From: Trebouxia sp. TZW2008
Lineage: Eukaryota; Chlorophyta; Trebouxiophyceae; Trebouxiales; Trebouxiaceae
Reading direction: 5' to 3'
Assembly: GCA_002118135.1 (NCBI GenBank)
Contig: BDIU01000292.1
Location: 1 to 64,000 of the forward strand
Length of the DNA: 64,000 nt
Shown: one piece after another, positions 1 to 11,700 of the stretch
How positions within the stretch are numbered: position 1 is the stretch's first letter
Layout: each line of letters begins with the position of its first letter
Position numbers and translations under genes: made by a program
Notes under the pieces: model-generated
Databases searched by the model: none
Told to the model about the DNA's origin: nothing
Seen by the model: the letters and a program-made list of their open reading frames with translations, nothing else

Positions 1-563
1 ATAAATACGTGTATATAGTACATATCAGTAAAATTACACCCAAAAACGGCTTCACGTAATGTCCACGTGGCATGATAGGGTGACTCAAGCCCTAAGATTG
101 GCGTTAGATTTTACGTAATTGAAACCTGATGCCAACATTTTGCCGTTCAGATTGTCTGTGTGATGTGCAGAGGCTTGACAAGCTTGTGACAACAGATTTG
201 AAGTGAAATAAACGCTGCCACGTGCACGAAAGGCTGAAAACAAGCTGTAAAGTCAGGTCGGCGCTGAGCGTCTACGGAATTTGTATATCAGCGTTCTGAG
301 CGTAGATACAAGGGGTTTGGGCCTTCTACAGGTGATAACGTATCCGTAGCTACGTAGAGACCACGCAAAGCGTAGACAACAGCACTAGTGTGCAGCAATT
401 GTGACAACGCCATGACTAAGTGTGACTACGCAAGACAGGAGCAGCGAACTTTGGTAGTCTCGCTGAATATTTCTTGATCGCTCTTGCTACAGCCAATCCG
501 CAATAAGGTAAATTCCCGGATTTCCTGCAATTGAGTTGAGGCAGCCACACCACACAAACTTGC
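1..563. promoter_or_regulatory. 5' flank of the PepD-type dipeptidase gene
   Basis: No coding exon is recognisable here; the antisense open frames overlapping 416-781 are shadows of the first dipeptidase exon. Two CACGTG (G-box type) hexamers occur at 64-69 and 219-224, the first inside the 8-bp palindrome CCACGTGG. A patch near 290-390 repeats short CGTAG words. The stretch probably holds the promoter and 5' UTR of the gene starting at 564, but no TATA box or transcription start can be placed from sequence alone. Confidence 0.4.
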
Positions 564-3500
564 ATGCTGCACCTTGCCAAACGTCTTGCAGCGCGTGTGT
601 CTCCTTCTACCTCTCCGTGCGGTCGCCTTAGCGTCAGCGACAGCCGGTGTCGCCTGTGCCATCGGCCCTTCGATTTCATCCCGGCCCGAAAACTGCAACA
701 CAACTTTCCAGCGTCTGCACACTTGCAGAACCCTGTTTCAGCCACTTCAACCGCACCTGTGGTCATGCCAGAGAGCGCCATTCAAGATTTGCAGCCTCAA
801 GCCCTGTGGGAGTACTTTTACGCACTAACTCAGCTCCCACGACCGTCAAAATGTGAAGACAAGTAAGCGATGCATAAGTGATCACAGCTCCATCAATATG
901 CGCATGGCTCAATTATAGCTTGCCTGAATCTCCTGCAAACTCGCTTACACATGAGCATGGTATTTCAGGGTGATAGCATACCTCATAGATTTTGCAACGA
1001 AGCGTCAGCTGCCATACAAGCAAGACAGCACAGGAAACATGGTCATCAAACGCCCAGGCAGCGGTGGTGGTGAGGATGCACCTGTAGTGGTCATACAGGT
1101 GACTGCAGTCGACATAATGCATCTCACGATGCATCATGTCCTAGCCACTCAGGCCTACATGCCGGTTATTGCTTTCAATTGCAACAAACCATTGCCCTCA
1201 GCTGCTTTATGTCAAATGCATGCGTCGGCCATCATTACTTGTTCAGCAAGCGTTGCATGGATTTTGGCAGCATGCATGGTCAAGCATGCACTTTTGAGCA
1301 TGCATGGTTCAGCATGCATTGTCCTCAATGCGTCGTCCAGACTGCATTGCTCAGCATGCAGCCTTCAGCATGCGTTGTTTGGACGCGTTGTTCAGCATGC
1401 ATTTCCGTGCATGCACAAATCAGACTGCGTTGTTCAGACTGCGTTGTTCAGCAGGCTATTGTTCAGCATGCATTGTTCAGATTGCACTTTGAAGCACGCA
1501 TACATCAGACTGCATTGTTCAGCATGCGTTGTTCAGCAAGCATTATTCCGCATGCATTGTTCAGCGCAAATGGTTCCACATGCATTGTTTAGGGTGCATT
1601 GTTCAGCAATCAATGTGCAGCATGCGTTGCCCAGCATGCATCATTCAGCATGCACTGTTCAGCACGCATGACTTTTGGAGCAGCCTTGCTACGCTCTGCA
1701 TGTGTGCAGGGTCACATTGATATGGTGTGCGAGAAGAACAATGATGTTCAGCATGACTTCAACAAGGATGCATTGAAGCTGATCAGGAAGGGAGAGTGGT
1801 TGAAAGTAAGCCCGCAGTGCTCCTTTAATTGCTGCAAAACACCAAGTCTGCAGTCGATGTGAGAATGCATGTCCAGAAGACATGAGGGCGCATGCATAAG
1901 TGATGTGCATGCAACAGAAGCACTCAAGCCTGCAAAGTTTGAAACAACCAAATTGCACAAGACATGAGAGCACTTGCATCATTGTTGTGAAGTGTCCAAC
2001 TGAGCACTGTGTGATGTTTTACTAGTTGATTGGTACCTGTGCCCGCACAAACGCGAGGTAGGTGTGTGCCTGACGCAGACAGCAGCATCTCAGTACAATT
2101 TAGCATGGGTGCTGCTGCTGCTTATGGTGCTGCTGCCCATCAATATAACATGCGCAATCAGTAGATGAATGTTTGGTGCATGATCCAGTAAGCTCTCTTT
2201 GTAAGGACACTTGATGTAAGGACAATTTTGATGTAAGGACAACGCCATTGGTAACCAATCACTGCATTCTGACTGCAGTGGTCCCTCTGAGTAAGGACAA
2301 TTTGATGTAAGGACAAATTGCTTGGTGACCAAAGCAGTTGTTACAAAGAGAGTTTACTGTACAGGCTGATGGCACAACCCTGGGTGCTGACAATGGCATT
2401 GGGGTCGCAGCGGCGCTGGCTTTGCTGGACATGCCCCAGTCAGCCAAGCTACCTCCCTTGGAGTGCCTCTTCACCATTGATGAGGAGACTGGCCTCACAG
2501 GCACGTCGACGAATAGCTCACAATAATAAAGATAGTCATAGTAATGCAAACGTCACGAACAACAATTAAGTTGACAGCTACAGCTATTGCGCTTGGAATG
2601 CCTGTTCACCACCAATGAGGAACCTGGGCTCGCAGGCATGCAAAAGCAATCCATTTCAACAGGTACATGGACTTCCCTTGGAGTGTCTGTTTGCTGTAGC
2701 TGAGTAGACTGACCTTACAGGTACATTAGCAAATGCATGAATTGGTAAATGAATGAATGAAAGAACATACATAAAGTTTTAGTCAAATGTGTAAAACCTC
2801 AGCGGAGAAATAACTGAACACGTCAATGTATGTCAAATTCACCACAATTCCAGGCTTGCTGCTGTTATAGTCAGGACACAAACGAGGTCTGCGCCTGTAT
2901 CTGTTGTTGACGACATGGTCAACAGAAGGCTGATTACAACCCTGTTTGGCAACCTGTCCCTCATGCCAGATTCTTGCCAGTACCTTTTAGACACCTGGCC
3001 TTTGGGTGCAGTTGCTACCTGCCACCTCACCATGCTTTCACAAGTAACTGTGCTGAAAAGCCATTCCAACTAAGCAGCACCATTGAGAACAGCTCCACTG
3101 CTGGTCCTGCAAGTACGCACTGCATTGCAAGAGCGTGCACGTCACACAGCAACGCCGTCAGTAAGCACAGGAAGCCTAGCATCTGTGTGGGTCAGTGCGG
3201 GTGCCGATGCACTGGACAAAAGCCTACTGACAGTCTGGGCGCTGCTGAAGCTTGATACAACGTGGGACTGCGGGTGCATTTGCGCTTGATGATAGTCTGC
3301 TGACTGGCAGGACACTGTTGAACCTTGGCACAGTGACAGTGATTCATTAGCAGCAGCAAGCACAGCAATGTTGTGCGTGACTGCAGGTGCCTTTGGACTA
3401 GACGTAGCCTGTTGACAGGGCGGACGCTGCTGAACCTTGACACAATGTGGGATTGCAGGTGCATTGGGCTTGATGGAAGTCTGCTGACCGGCAGGACACT

Positions 3501-6500
3501 GTTGAACCTTGACGCAGTAACAGTGTTTATTAGCAGCAGCAAGCACAGCATCTTTGTGCGTGACTGCAGGTGCCTTTGGACTAGATGGTAGCCTGTTGAC
3601 AGGGCGGACGCTATTGAACCTTGACACAGAGGACTGGGGAGAGATCTTCATTGGATGCGCAGGTCAGCACCAGTTTGCCTTGTTGGAGGGTGGTCACTGG
3701 TCTTCCTGATGCAGAGTTGCTGCCATTGCTCTACAATTTGCACTATATGGCTTGTTTGGCTTGTGTCATGTCATGCATTATGCATTGTACTGTTCCTATA
3801 CAAAAAGCTTACGCTAAGAGCAAATGCCACTGCCAATTGTAAACAAACCCCCGTGAGTGCTTGAAAGACTCAATGACATGGATGTGCAAGAGGATTGTGC
3901 ATATTCTTGATTCTCATGGGCGTTGAAATAGCTATGCAAGATCTGGCACATGCAGTTTGTGAGTGACAAGGATCTGCACTGACTCTACAGATTTGCAGCC
4001 GCTGAGCTGTAAAGAGCTTTGCAGGAGGGGGCACTCCATAATTTGAGCTGCCTGTACAGCTAGAGGCCCCCAAAACACCCGCTCCTGCCCCAACAGCTCA
4101 AAAGTCAGCAGCCTGAGTATAATTGGATAGGGGACAGCACTCATTTATTGAGCTTTGCAGGAGGAGAAGATTCAAGCATTCAGCTGCCTGTACAGCTGGA
4201 TGACCCCCCAGACACCCCCTCCTACCCCCCGCAGCTCGGTGTCTCGTTCAGCATTGATGTGGCAGAGCACTCTACCATTGAGCTTTGCAGGAGGAGAGGA
4301 CTTGAGCTTTGCAGCTGGAAAACCCTTCCACTCCTCCCCCCACCCCCCACCCCCCACCCCCCACCCCCCCTCTCCTACCCCCAACAGTTCAAAGTCAGCG
4401 GCCTCATTGAGCTTTAATGGGGGAGAGCATTCAACTTTTGAGCTTTGCAGCAGGAAGGGGCTCAAACGTTGAGCTGCCTGTACAGCTAGAGCGCGGTCCC
4501 CCTTTCCCCCTTTTCCCCCCCCTTCCCAAACATGCCCTCCTAGCCCAAAGTCAGCAGCCTCATTAAGCTTTAAAGGAGAGCACTCACTCATTGAGCTTTG
4601 CAGGAGGAGGGGACTCAATCATTGAGCTGCCTGTACAGCTAGAGGGCCCCCCCAACACGCCCTCCTACCCCCAACAGCTCAAAGTCAGCGGCCTCATGGG
4701 CGGTCACTCAGGCTTGAACATCAGTGAAGACAGGGGCAATGCTGTTTCCCTGGCGACTCAAGTGCTGCTGGCAATTGTCAAGGCCCACCCAGACGTGCAT
4801 ATCATTAGCTTGACAGCTGGTGACAAGCGCAATGCCATTGCACGTGAGGCGTCAGTCATCCTTGAGGTTAGTCAATGCAATCTTTCACAACAGAAAGCAT
4901 GCATTACATCAAAATAGACCCATGCTTGTTGTGCAACCAGCTTCTGCGTCTGAGGCTGCTCACCTGCTGCTGGCTATTTCAGAGGCCTGCCCGCATGTAC
5001 GCGTTATCAGTTTGACAGCTGGCGACAAGCGTAACGCTATTGCAGCTCAGGCGTCAGTCGTCCTTGGGGCAAGCCGCCATGTTTCATGCGTTCTTGGGCA
5101 GATGAGTCATCATCACACTGTGTCAAAGTGCTTCTGGCTGTTGTCAAAGCCCTTGCAGATGTGCGCATCATCATTTTGACAGCTTGGTGGTAAGTGCAAT
5201 GCCATTGCATGGGAGGCATCAATCATCCTTCAGGTGAGAACACCATGTTATGAAGCCAGATTCAAGCAACTGCAGTGCATGTACCATGGACCTAATCTTC
5301 CTTTGCAGGTTCCTTCTGGGGAGACACGGAACCTGGTGCAGCAGCTGGTGAGTCAGCAAGCGCTTTCATTGAAGGAGGAGTATGGTCATCTGGAGAAGGA
5401 CCTGAACATCCATGTATATGACCATCCTGAGCGCTCTTCGTCCGTGCTTACGCAAGACAGCCAAACCAAGCTGCTCACACTGCTGACAACTTTGCCGCAT
5501 GGGGTTATCAAGTGGTCGCATGCTGTTCCTGGTAAGTATGACGTCCTTCCATCTCACCCTCTAAGCCTGAATGTTGTTGTTTTGACCGAGAATGTACAAC
5601 TGCTGTTGAGAAGACTGAGACATCCACATTTGAGTGCTCTGCCTCAGTGTTTACTCAAGACACTAACACCACGCTGCTCACCTTACTCACAACTCTGCCT
5701 CATGGGGTCATCAAATGATTGCATGCTGTTCTTGGTGAGTGTAATCTGCACACAAGTGCTCTGCTCCATTGCTGACGCAAGACAGCCCAAGCAAGCTGCT
5801 CACCTTGCTGACCACTTTGCCAGACTGAGTCATCAAGTGGTCACATGCTGTTCCTGGTGAGTGTCATGTCCAACCGTTCTTAAGCTGCTCACCGTGCTGT
5901 CAAGTCTGCCACGTTGAATGTGATGGTGGTCACAGGCCTAGTGGAAACTTCCAACAACCTGGCAGCAGTCAAGCCTAGCACGACTAGCAGCTCCGAAACC
6001 AAATACACCATCACCTGCTCCACTCGCAGCAGCCTAGCACATGCCATGGAGGTGCAACGCACACGCATTGCTGCCATAGCCAAGCTGTGTGGCGCTACTG
6101 TTGCTCAAGACAAGGCCTACCCTGGTTGGGCCCCTAACCCTGCCTCCCCCGTCCTTCAGGTGGGTTCGTGACAACGTTACTTTGATGCTTCAGGGTGTGC
6201 CTGTATAATAATATATATATATATAATAAGTATAATAAGCATATAATAAGTGTCGTGTTGTCTTACCACTATGGGAATCTTGTTATGTTCACGGTGAACC
6301 CTCCTGAAGGTTCACCTTTGAGTCGTGGGTTTGCTGAATCATTCCATTGGTGTAGCTTGCCTGCTTGCTTTTCCAATCATGCCATCATGACGAGGTGGGG
6401 TGACTTTAACTGTTTTGCTGGTGAGTGCAGCATTGAACTGTTCAAGTTCTGTGTTTCAGCTTGCCTGCTTGCTGTTACTGCGATAGCCCAATGTGTAGGG

Positions 6501-8016
6501 CAAGCATTTCTCTGCAAGGCATCCTGCCTGGTAGCAGGCAACCAACCACATAGCAACAGAGTGATAAAGCAACAGTCTGACTCAAGACCTGATCTAGAGA
6601 CCTGTTCTCTAGGTCAGAGGTCAGTTGCTGAGTCACTCTGTTGCTAAACGGTGGACTGCCTGCTTCCTCACGCTGCTATAGCTCAGCTGTGTGGGGCTGT
6701 TGTTTTGGCACCTACCCCGCCCTCCCCCGTTCTTCAGGCAGGTGTGGCGCTAACCCCGCTGTATTGTGACTGATTGCTAGCCTGCTTGCATCCCCTTCAT
6801 GCTGACAAAGGGCTGTCTGGGGCACCCTGGTCCACCAGTCAGTCACTGTGTTGCTCGACCCCCTGTATCCCTGGTGGGTTCATCATTCAGCTTCTGAGCT
6901 TCTAAGACCCACCAGTATTCTGCTTGTCTTTAATGCATACATTGCATTTGACAAAGCAGATGACAGTAGATGACAAAGCAAGCGTTTCAGCAGCTTTTAG
7001 GCAAAGAGGCAAAAGTGGCAGCCATACCTGCTGGCCTGGAATGCGGTACCAATGCTGATACATTCCAAAAATGGTTGCCAAACCTCAAAGCAGCATTCTC
7101 CTTGTGAGCTACAATCAACATGCTGCATGCTGCAGATGACAAACCAAGCGTTTTGGCAGCCTCTGGGCTAGCGGCAGCTAATGATGCTGATCTGCAGCAT
7201 CCACTGGAGACAAGGTTTCAAGAATGGTTGGCCAGTCTCAACGCAGCACTCTGCTCGTTGCTGAGCTACAATCAACATGCTGCATGCTGCAGATTACTAA
7301 GCAAGCGTTCCAGCAACTCCTGGGCAAAGAGCCCAAAGTAGCAGCCATTCATGCCGGACTGGAATGTGGGATCATTGGTGAAAAGGTTCCCGGCATGGAC
7401 GCCGTCTCATATGGCCCTACCATCACAGGAGCACACTCACCTGACGAGCAGGTCTGCATTTTGACTGCAATTGGCATCTTGTGTTGCTCTGTAACTTCTA
7501 GCAACATGCATCAGGAATGGACGCCGTCTCATATAGCCCTAGCATCACAGGGAGCACACTCACCTGATGAGCAGGTCTGCATCTTTACTGCAATTGGCAT
7601 CTTCTGTTGCTCTATACCTACTAGCAAAATGCATCAGGAATGGACGCCGTCTCATACTGCCCTACCACGACAGGCGCACACTCACCTGATGAGCAGGTCT
7701 GCATCTTCACTGTAAAAGGCATCTTATGTTATCTTGCATCGTAAAACTTTTTGGTAAAATGAGCAGTCATGTCTCTGCTGCTGTAGAGCTGTGGGTGCCG
7801 TGTTGACTTCTGCTGAGCAATGGCCCTTTAATTCAATGTACACAGTGGTTGGAATCACAATTCATTGAAAACAACATGTAAAGTTGCTGCACCAGTGCAA
7901 GACAGGCAGGACTAATCACCACATTGTTGGCCTTGCAGGTCAAAATCAGCACAGTGCAGCCTTTTTGGGAGGTCACTCTGAACATTTTGGAGACTTTGGC
8001 TGCCAAAAGGCAGTGA
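564..8016 (+). CDS. PepD-type cytosolic non-specific dipeptidase / Xaa-His dipeptidase (M20 family), 10 exons
   Basis: Predicted exons: 564-862, 969-1098, 1710-1805, 2365-2500, 3570-3662, 4604-4866, 5309-5531, 5936-6159, 7293-7451, 7939-8016. All phases join into 566 aa. The family hydrolyses dipeptides with a co-catalytic zinc pair. Landmarks: GHIDM near residue 144 (metal His and nearby Asp), LGADNG with the bridging Asp near 184, DEETG near 214 (general-base/metal Glu pair), GGHSG in the lid domain, HAGLECG near 508 and GAHSPDE with the last metal His near 536. The order and spacing fit PepD. The roughly 65 residues before MPESAIQDL are Arg/Ser-rich and could be an organellar transit peptide; a start at 765 would remove them. 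The intron after 2500 needs a GC-AG donor. Nearly every intron contains degenerate copies of adjacent exon edges. The product is confident; its location is not. Confidence 0.93.
1255..1680. repeat. Minisatellite in dipeptidase intron 2, unit about TTCAGCATGCATTG
   Basis: About 30 degenerate head-to-tail copies of a 14-15-base unit built around GCATGC and TTCAG fill most of the intron between 1098 and 1710. The array contains few stop codons, so long open frames run through it in several registers, including one continuous with the preceding exon. The coded Cys/His/Met-rich sequence matches nothing I recognise. I treat it as intronic because the flanking exons join in frame directly (VVIQ to GHIDM). 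Confidence 0.85.
2186..2359. mobile_element. MITE-like element with roughly 19-bp terminal inverted repeats, abutting a splice acceptor
   Basis: The ends begin CAGTAAGCTCTCTTTGTAA on the left and, read from the other strand, CAGTAAACTCTCTTTGTAA on the right: one mismatch in 19. The interior repeats 'gatgtaaggacaa' and carries no ORF. The CAGT ends resemble Tc1/mariner-type elements, but a clean TA target duplication is seen only on the right (TA follows; TC precedes). The right end stops 5 bases before the start of dipeptidase exon 4 (2365). A related copy lies at 32679-32878. Confidence 0.7.
2585..2735 (+). repeat. Two donor-side echoes of dipeptidase exon 4
   Basis: Segments at about 2589-2645 and 2675-2715 resemble the last 50 or so bases of the real exon 4 (CTTGGAGTGCCTCTTCACC onward) and continue through its donor, but carry substitutions and, in the second, an in-frame stop. 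The real donor reads ACAG|GCACGT and the second echo ACAG|GTACAT, so the copies differ at the splice dinucleotide. Confidence 0.75.
3215..3560 (+). repeat. Acceptor-side echoes of dipeptidase exon 5
   Basis: At least three degenerate copies of the start of exon 5 lie upstream of the functional copy at 3570. They repeat 'tgactgcag' acceptor, 'gtgcctttggactaga' and 'ctgttgacagggcggacgct'. None has the GGATGCGCAG|GT donor end of the real exon. The echo around 3388-3440 is nearly identical to the real exon for its first half. Confidence 0.8.
4010..4600 (+). repeat. Four acceptor-side echoes of dipeptidase exon 6
   Basis: Copies beginning near 4010, 4148, 4273 and 4430 repeat 'attgagctttgcagga', 'gctgcctgtacagctaga', a C-rich stretch and 'caacagctcaaagtcagcggcctcat', matching the first 90-100 bases of exon 6 (4604 onward). 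A pure-C stretch at 4330-4376 has expanded in one copy. Only the copy at 4604 continues into GGTCACTCAGGC, the GGHSG lid motif. Confidence 0.85.
4955..5240 (+). repeat. Two donor-side echoes of dipeptidase exon 6
   Basis: Copies at about 4960-5075 and 5130-5235 resemble the end of exon 6 (GACAGCTGGTGACAAGCGCAA and onward) up to the ATCCTT...GGT donor region. The first still encodes a close variant of the peptide; the second contains indels. The exon body upstream is absent from both. Confidence 0.8.
5585..5910 (+). repeat. Donor-side echoes of dipeptidase exon 7
   Basis: Two clear copies (about 5625-5735 and 5755-5862) and a remnant near 5875-5905 repeat the last roughly 90 bases of exon 7, from the CTTACGCAAGACAGCC region to CATGCTGTTCCTG|GT. 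The first two carry in-frame stops within the repeated segment. Confidence 0.8.
6551..6646. repeat. Imperfect hairpin in dipeptidase intron 8
   Basis: Outer arms TAGCAACAGAGTGA and TCACTCTGTTGCTA are perfect complements over 14 bases. Further in, ACCTGATCTAGAGA faces TCTCTAGGTCAGAG with partial pairing. The roughly 96-base foldback has no ORF and may be a snap-back duplication or a tiny inverted-repeat element. The same intron (6160-7292) also has a degraded echo of exon 8's end near 6666-6742 and echoes of exon 9 at 6945-7260. Confidence 0.6.
6945..7260 (+). repeat. Two acceptor-side echoes of dipeptidase exon 9
   Basis: Copies at about 6955-7100 and 7120-7255 repeat 'atgctgcagatgacaaa..caagcgtt' and stretches matching GCAGCC...GGACTGGAATG of exon 9, which really begins at 7293. 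Both lack the functional 3' half with the conserved HAGLECG to GAHSPDE segment and donor. Confidence 0.7.
7500..7705 (+). repeat. Two donor-side echoes of dipeptidase exon 9
   Basis: Copies at about 7508-7590 and 7632-7702 closely repeat the last 65-70 bases of exon 9, from GGCATGGACGCCGTCTCATA to CACTCACCTGACGAGCAG|GTCTGCAT. Both keep the donor sequence and carry a one-base difference that breaks the frame before GAHSPDE. The true exon ends at 7451 and splices to 7939. Confidence 0.85.
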
Positions 8017-8793
8017 CTTGACAGCAAATGCAAAGCTGGGCGCTTTCAGCTGTCTGTAGCAAGAAAAACAAAGGTTTACGCCATTGGGTGTCATGACAGG
8101 AGCTTCTGTGAGCAGAAGCAGCGAGCTCATAAATATGCAGCTCATGGCAGCTGGCGGCTCATGCACACAAGCACTTCACCTTTCTGTGAAATCATTCATG
8201 ACCTGCACATGCATGCTCATCATACTTTCATCAATAATTGTTTCTTAATTAATTGTTTTTAGTTGTTACCAAGACTTGCACCCATCTTTGATCATGTCTC
8301 AAGTGGTCAAGATGCGGCTGCTATGCTGCAGCATGTACAGGGTAGCGGGTCTGTTGCAACAGCAGCAACTTTGCATATGCAGACCTGATGACAAGTTGAA
8401 CACGCTCACATTGAATGTCATTGCTTCACGTGCGCATCTCATTTCGACAGTGGCTACTTGTGTTGTCCGCTTTGTGATTGCCTCATCAGCGTGTCTGAAT
8501 GCTGCTGCTTGCATGACAGCAGGCCCTGTCGTGTATGACAAGAACTGCATGCAAAACATGTAAAATTTTTCTCTCCCTAGGGCTCGGTAATTTGTCCAAT
8601 TCGGTTTCGCCCCTCGGAACAATTTGCCGTTCAAACACAACCGAGTGCAATGTCACGAGCTGAACTGCCGTGACTCAGCTCGTTCATCAGCACAATTTGC
8701 GCCAGCGCGCATCGGCGTAGTGCGCTGCAGCCCATGCTACAGTGGTCACACTGCTGAGATGACATAGTTGGCCGCAGCGACTGACAACTTCCA
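8017..8793. other. Intergenic region between the dipeptidase and LpxC genes
   Basis: No exon of either neighbour and no separate gene is recognisable. Weak open frames on both strands (8276-8563 plus, 8299-8640 minus) have no recognisable protein character. The segment should hold the dipeptidase 3' UTR and the LpxC promoter. A TGTAA word, the usual green-algal polyadenylation signal, occurs at about 8559. Confidence 0.5.
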
Positions 8794-11700
8794 ATGCAGT
8801 CGCCATTCGCGTCTGCAAAGCTGACTGCTCAAGCAGTGACTGTTGCGATCTGCCCTCCATCGGCCTTCTTTGCTCGGAGCAAGTTGCGTCACCGCGCTCA
8901 ACCGCAACATCGGATAGGGAACAGACAGAACAAAAGGCTTGTAGTAACTGGGACTTATTCGACTACTAAGCCGGCCGAGAGACCGGCCTCTTTCAAACCG
9001 CCTCAGCTTCCTGACACGGCGGAAGTCGACGAGGATACCGATCCGCGGGATCTACCCACTTACCTCGTGCTGCCACAGGTTAGTCAGACAGCCTTGATAG
9101 CAAGCGCTGTCAAAACATAGATGGCACAAATGCTTGCTCACCTGTCTCTCATGGCCTTTTGCAGCCTGCTACTTATCAGCAAACACTGAGACAGTCTTTC
9201 ACTGTTGGTGGTCTTGGCTATCACAGCGGAGAATACGGTAAGACGCCTTGCCAAAGTTTTGACTTGCGCACTTGTTGTAGCCCAGACAGTAAGCCTTGCT
9301 TGCTGTGGTTGCAGCCCATGTCAGAGTGCGGCCAGCGCATGCTGGGGAAGGAAGATACTTTGTGCGCAAGCCTTTGGGTAAAACTGCCTGCATCTTGTTG
9401 AGTGTATCTAAATTAAACACAGCTTAAGCTGTTTGCACGTTCTTGACATCATGTCAAACATGTCTTTGGACTTATTGTCTTCCTGAAGCTCACCACGCCA
9501 AAGGCATTCACATCAGACTGCACATGCACAGGCATCGAAACTCATATGGTCTGTACAATTGGGCGCCTTTCTGAACCCCCAAGCTGACTGCGCATAAGAC
9601 ACCCACAACAAATTGTGGGTGTCTTATGCGCAGTCACCTGTTCCCAAGTAAAATGCACTCGCAGCAGATTGCACATGCACAGATAGTGACACTCGCCCGT
9701 TCCCAAATTATAGACGCTCATAACAGATTGGATGTGCACCGGCATTTACAATCGCATGTTCCCATGTGAAATGTACTCACAACAGGCTGCATATGCACAG
9801 GCAGGCATAGTTGCATGTTCTCATGTGAAACGCACTCACAACCAATTGCATGTGCACAGGCACTCACAGTCACGTCTTCTTGAATGAGGGACACTTACAA
9901 TGGATTGCACATGTACAGGTACTAACAGTCACCTATTCCGTGTACAACTAGAGGAGGAGGTTGAGACTTACTCACATATGGAAGAAGACCCAGAACCAGG
10001 TGAGCATCTACTGCTGTGATGCATTTAACCTGTATACATGACGTTTGCCCACACATGATCTAGACAGCATGCGTGACCTATATGCTGCATAAGCAAGATC
10101 TGCTTGCATGTGAGTGGCATAGTGTGCATGCTTTGTACGCTGCATACCTGAGATCTGCCTGCATGTAGTCGACACAGCATGCATGGTGCAGCATGAACTG
10201 TCTGCATTCATACAATATAACATGATCTGCCCACACACACAATGAACGAAGCCTGTGCACCTTGTGCATATTGTGGCTGCTCAGATTGATGGCTTTGACA
10301 GAGAGACATCGTGGAGTGCTCAAAGCAAACATCACATCTTCTGTTTGCAGAACTCAGCAAAACAGACCAACATCTGGAGCTAGAGCTGTACTTGAAACTG
10401 TCTGCAAGCCCAGGCAAATGGCTTTTACACAACCGTCATGTTCAATGATTGTGGCAAACATCAAACCTTCTGTTTGCAGAGCCTAGTGAAACAGACCAAG
10501 ATTTGGAGCTAGAGCTGTCCTTCAAGTGGCTGCAAGCCCAGGCAAATGGCTTTTACAAATTCATCATGTTCACTGATTGCAACAAACATCAAACCTTCTG
10601 TTTGTAGAGCCTAGTGAAACAGACCAAGATTTGGAGCTAGAGCTGTACTTCAAGTATCTGCAAGCTCAGGCAAATGGCTTTGACGGAACCTGGGAATCAT
10701 TTGTTGACGAAGAATTCACTGACCCCCATAGGGAGGCTGCCATACTCGAAAATCTGATTGTCGAGGGAGATGAAATGGTGGGCACCACAGGACATTTTGT
10801 TGATGCTGTCCTCGTGCAGTTGCCTGCTGCAAGCATGAACTTCTGTTATTGTTCTGTGGTTTGTTTTTTGGTGGCAAATGCGACAAAACCCGCTAGGGAG
10901 GCTGTTGTGCTTAGACAACTCGTTCTTGGGCGAGATGAAATGTTGAGCATTCCAGCATGTATTGATGCTGTCCTCGTGCAGTTGCCTGCTGCAAGCATGA
11001 ACTTCTGCTATTGTTTTGTGGTTTGTGTCTTGGTGGGAAAAGTGACAACACCCGCTGAGCAGGCTGCTGTGCTTGGACAATTGATTCTCAAGGGTGATGA
11101 AACGGTGAGCATTCCAGCATTTATTGATGCTATCCTCGTGCAGTTGCCTGCTGCAAGCATGCAATTTTGTTCTTGTTTTGTGGTATGCCTTCTGGTATGA
11201 AATGTGAATAGCCTTATGCATCAAGATGTCTTGCTATGGAGGCTGCTGTGGTCAACACAATAAATGTCAAAGGAGATGAATCGGTAGGCACCTCAGCATA
11301 TATTGCTGCTGTACTCAGGCGACTGCCTACTTCAAGCATGGCATTGTATCAATGTGTTGTGTTTTGTTATTGGTAGGAAACATGACCTGCCGTACACAGC
11401 AGAATGTCTTGTCATCAAGGCTGCTGTGGTCAACACAATTGTTGTTAAGGGAGATGAATGGGTGGCCACCTCAGCATGTATTGCTGCTGTCCTGAGTAGA
11501 AAACATGACCTGCCGTACACAGCAAAACGTCTTGCCATGAAGGCTGCTGTGCTTGAGAAATTGATTTGCCAGGGAGACAGAATGGTGGGCACCTCAACTC
11601 TCATTGATGCTGTCCTGCAGCAGTTGCCTGCTGCAAGCATGGAGTTCTGGTTTTGTTTTGTGTTTTGTTTCTTGGTAGGTAAAATGACCAGCATTACACA

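Noticed and set aside
970..1671. A 233-codon open frame starting in dipeptidase exon 2 and running through the minisatellite
   Set aside because: Exons 2 and 3 join directly in frame to give the conserved VVIQGHIDMVCEK; the extra sequence is repeat-coded and resembles no protein. Kept only as a retention curiosity.
1255..1680. CRISPR array
   Set aside because: Repeats are contiguous, degenerate and without unique spacers, in an intron of a eukaryotic gene.
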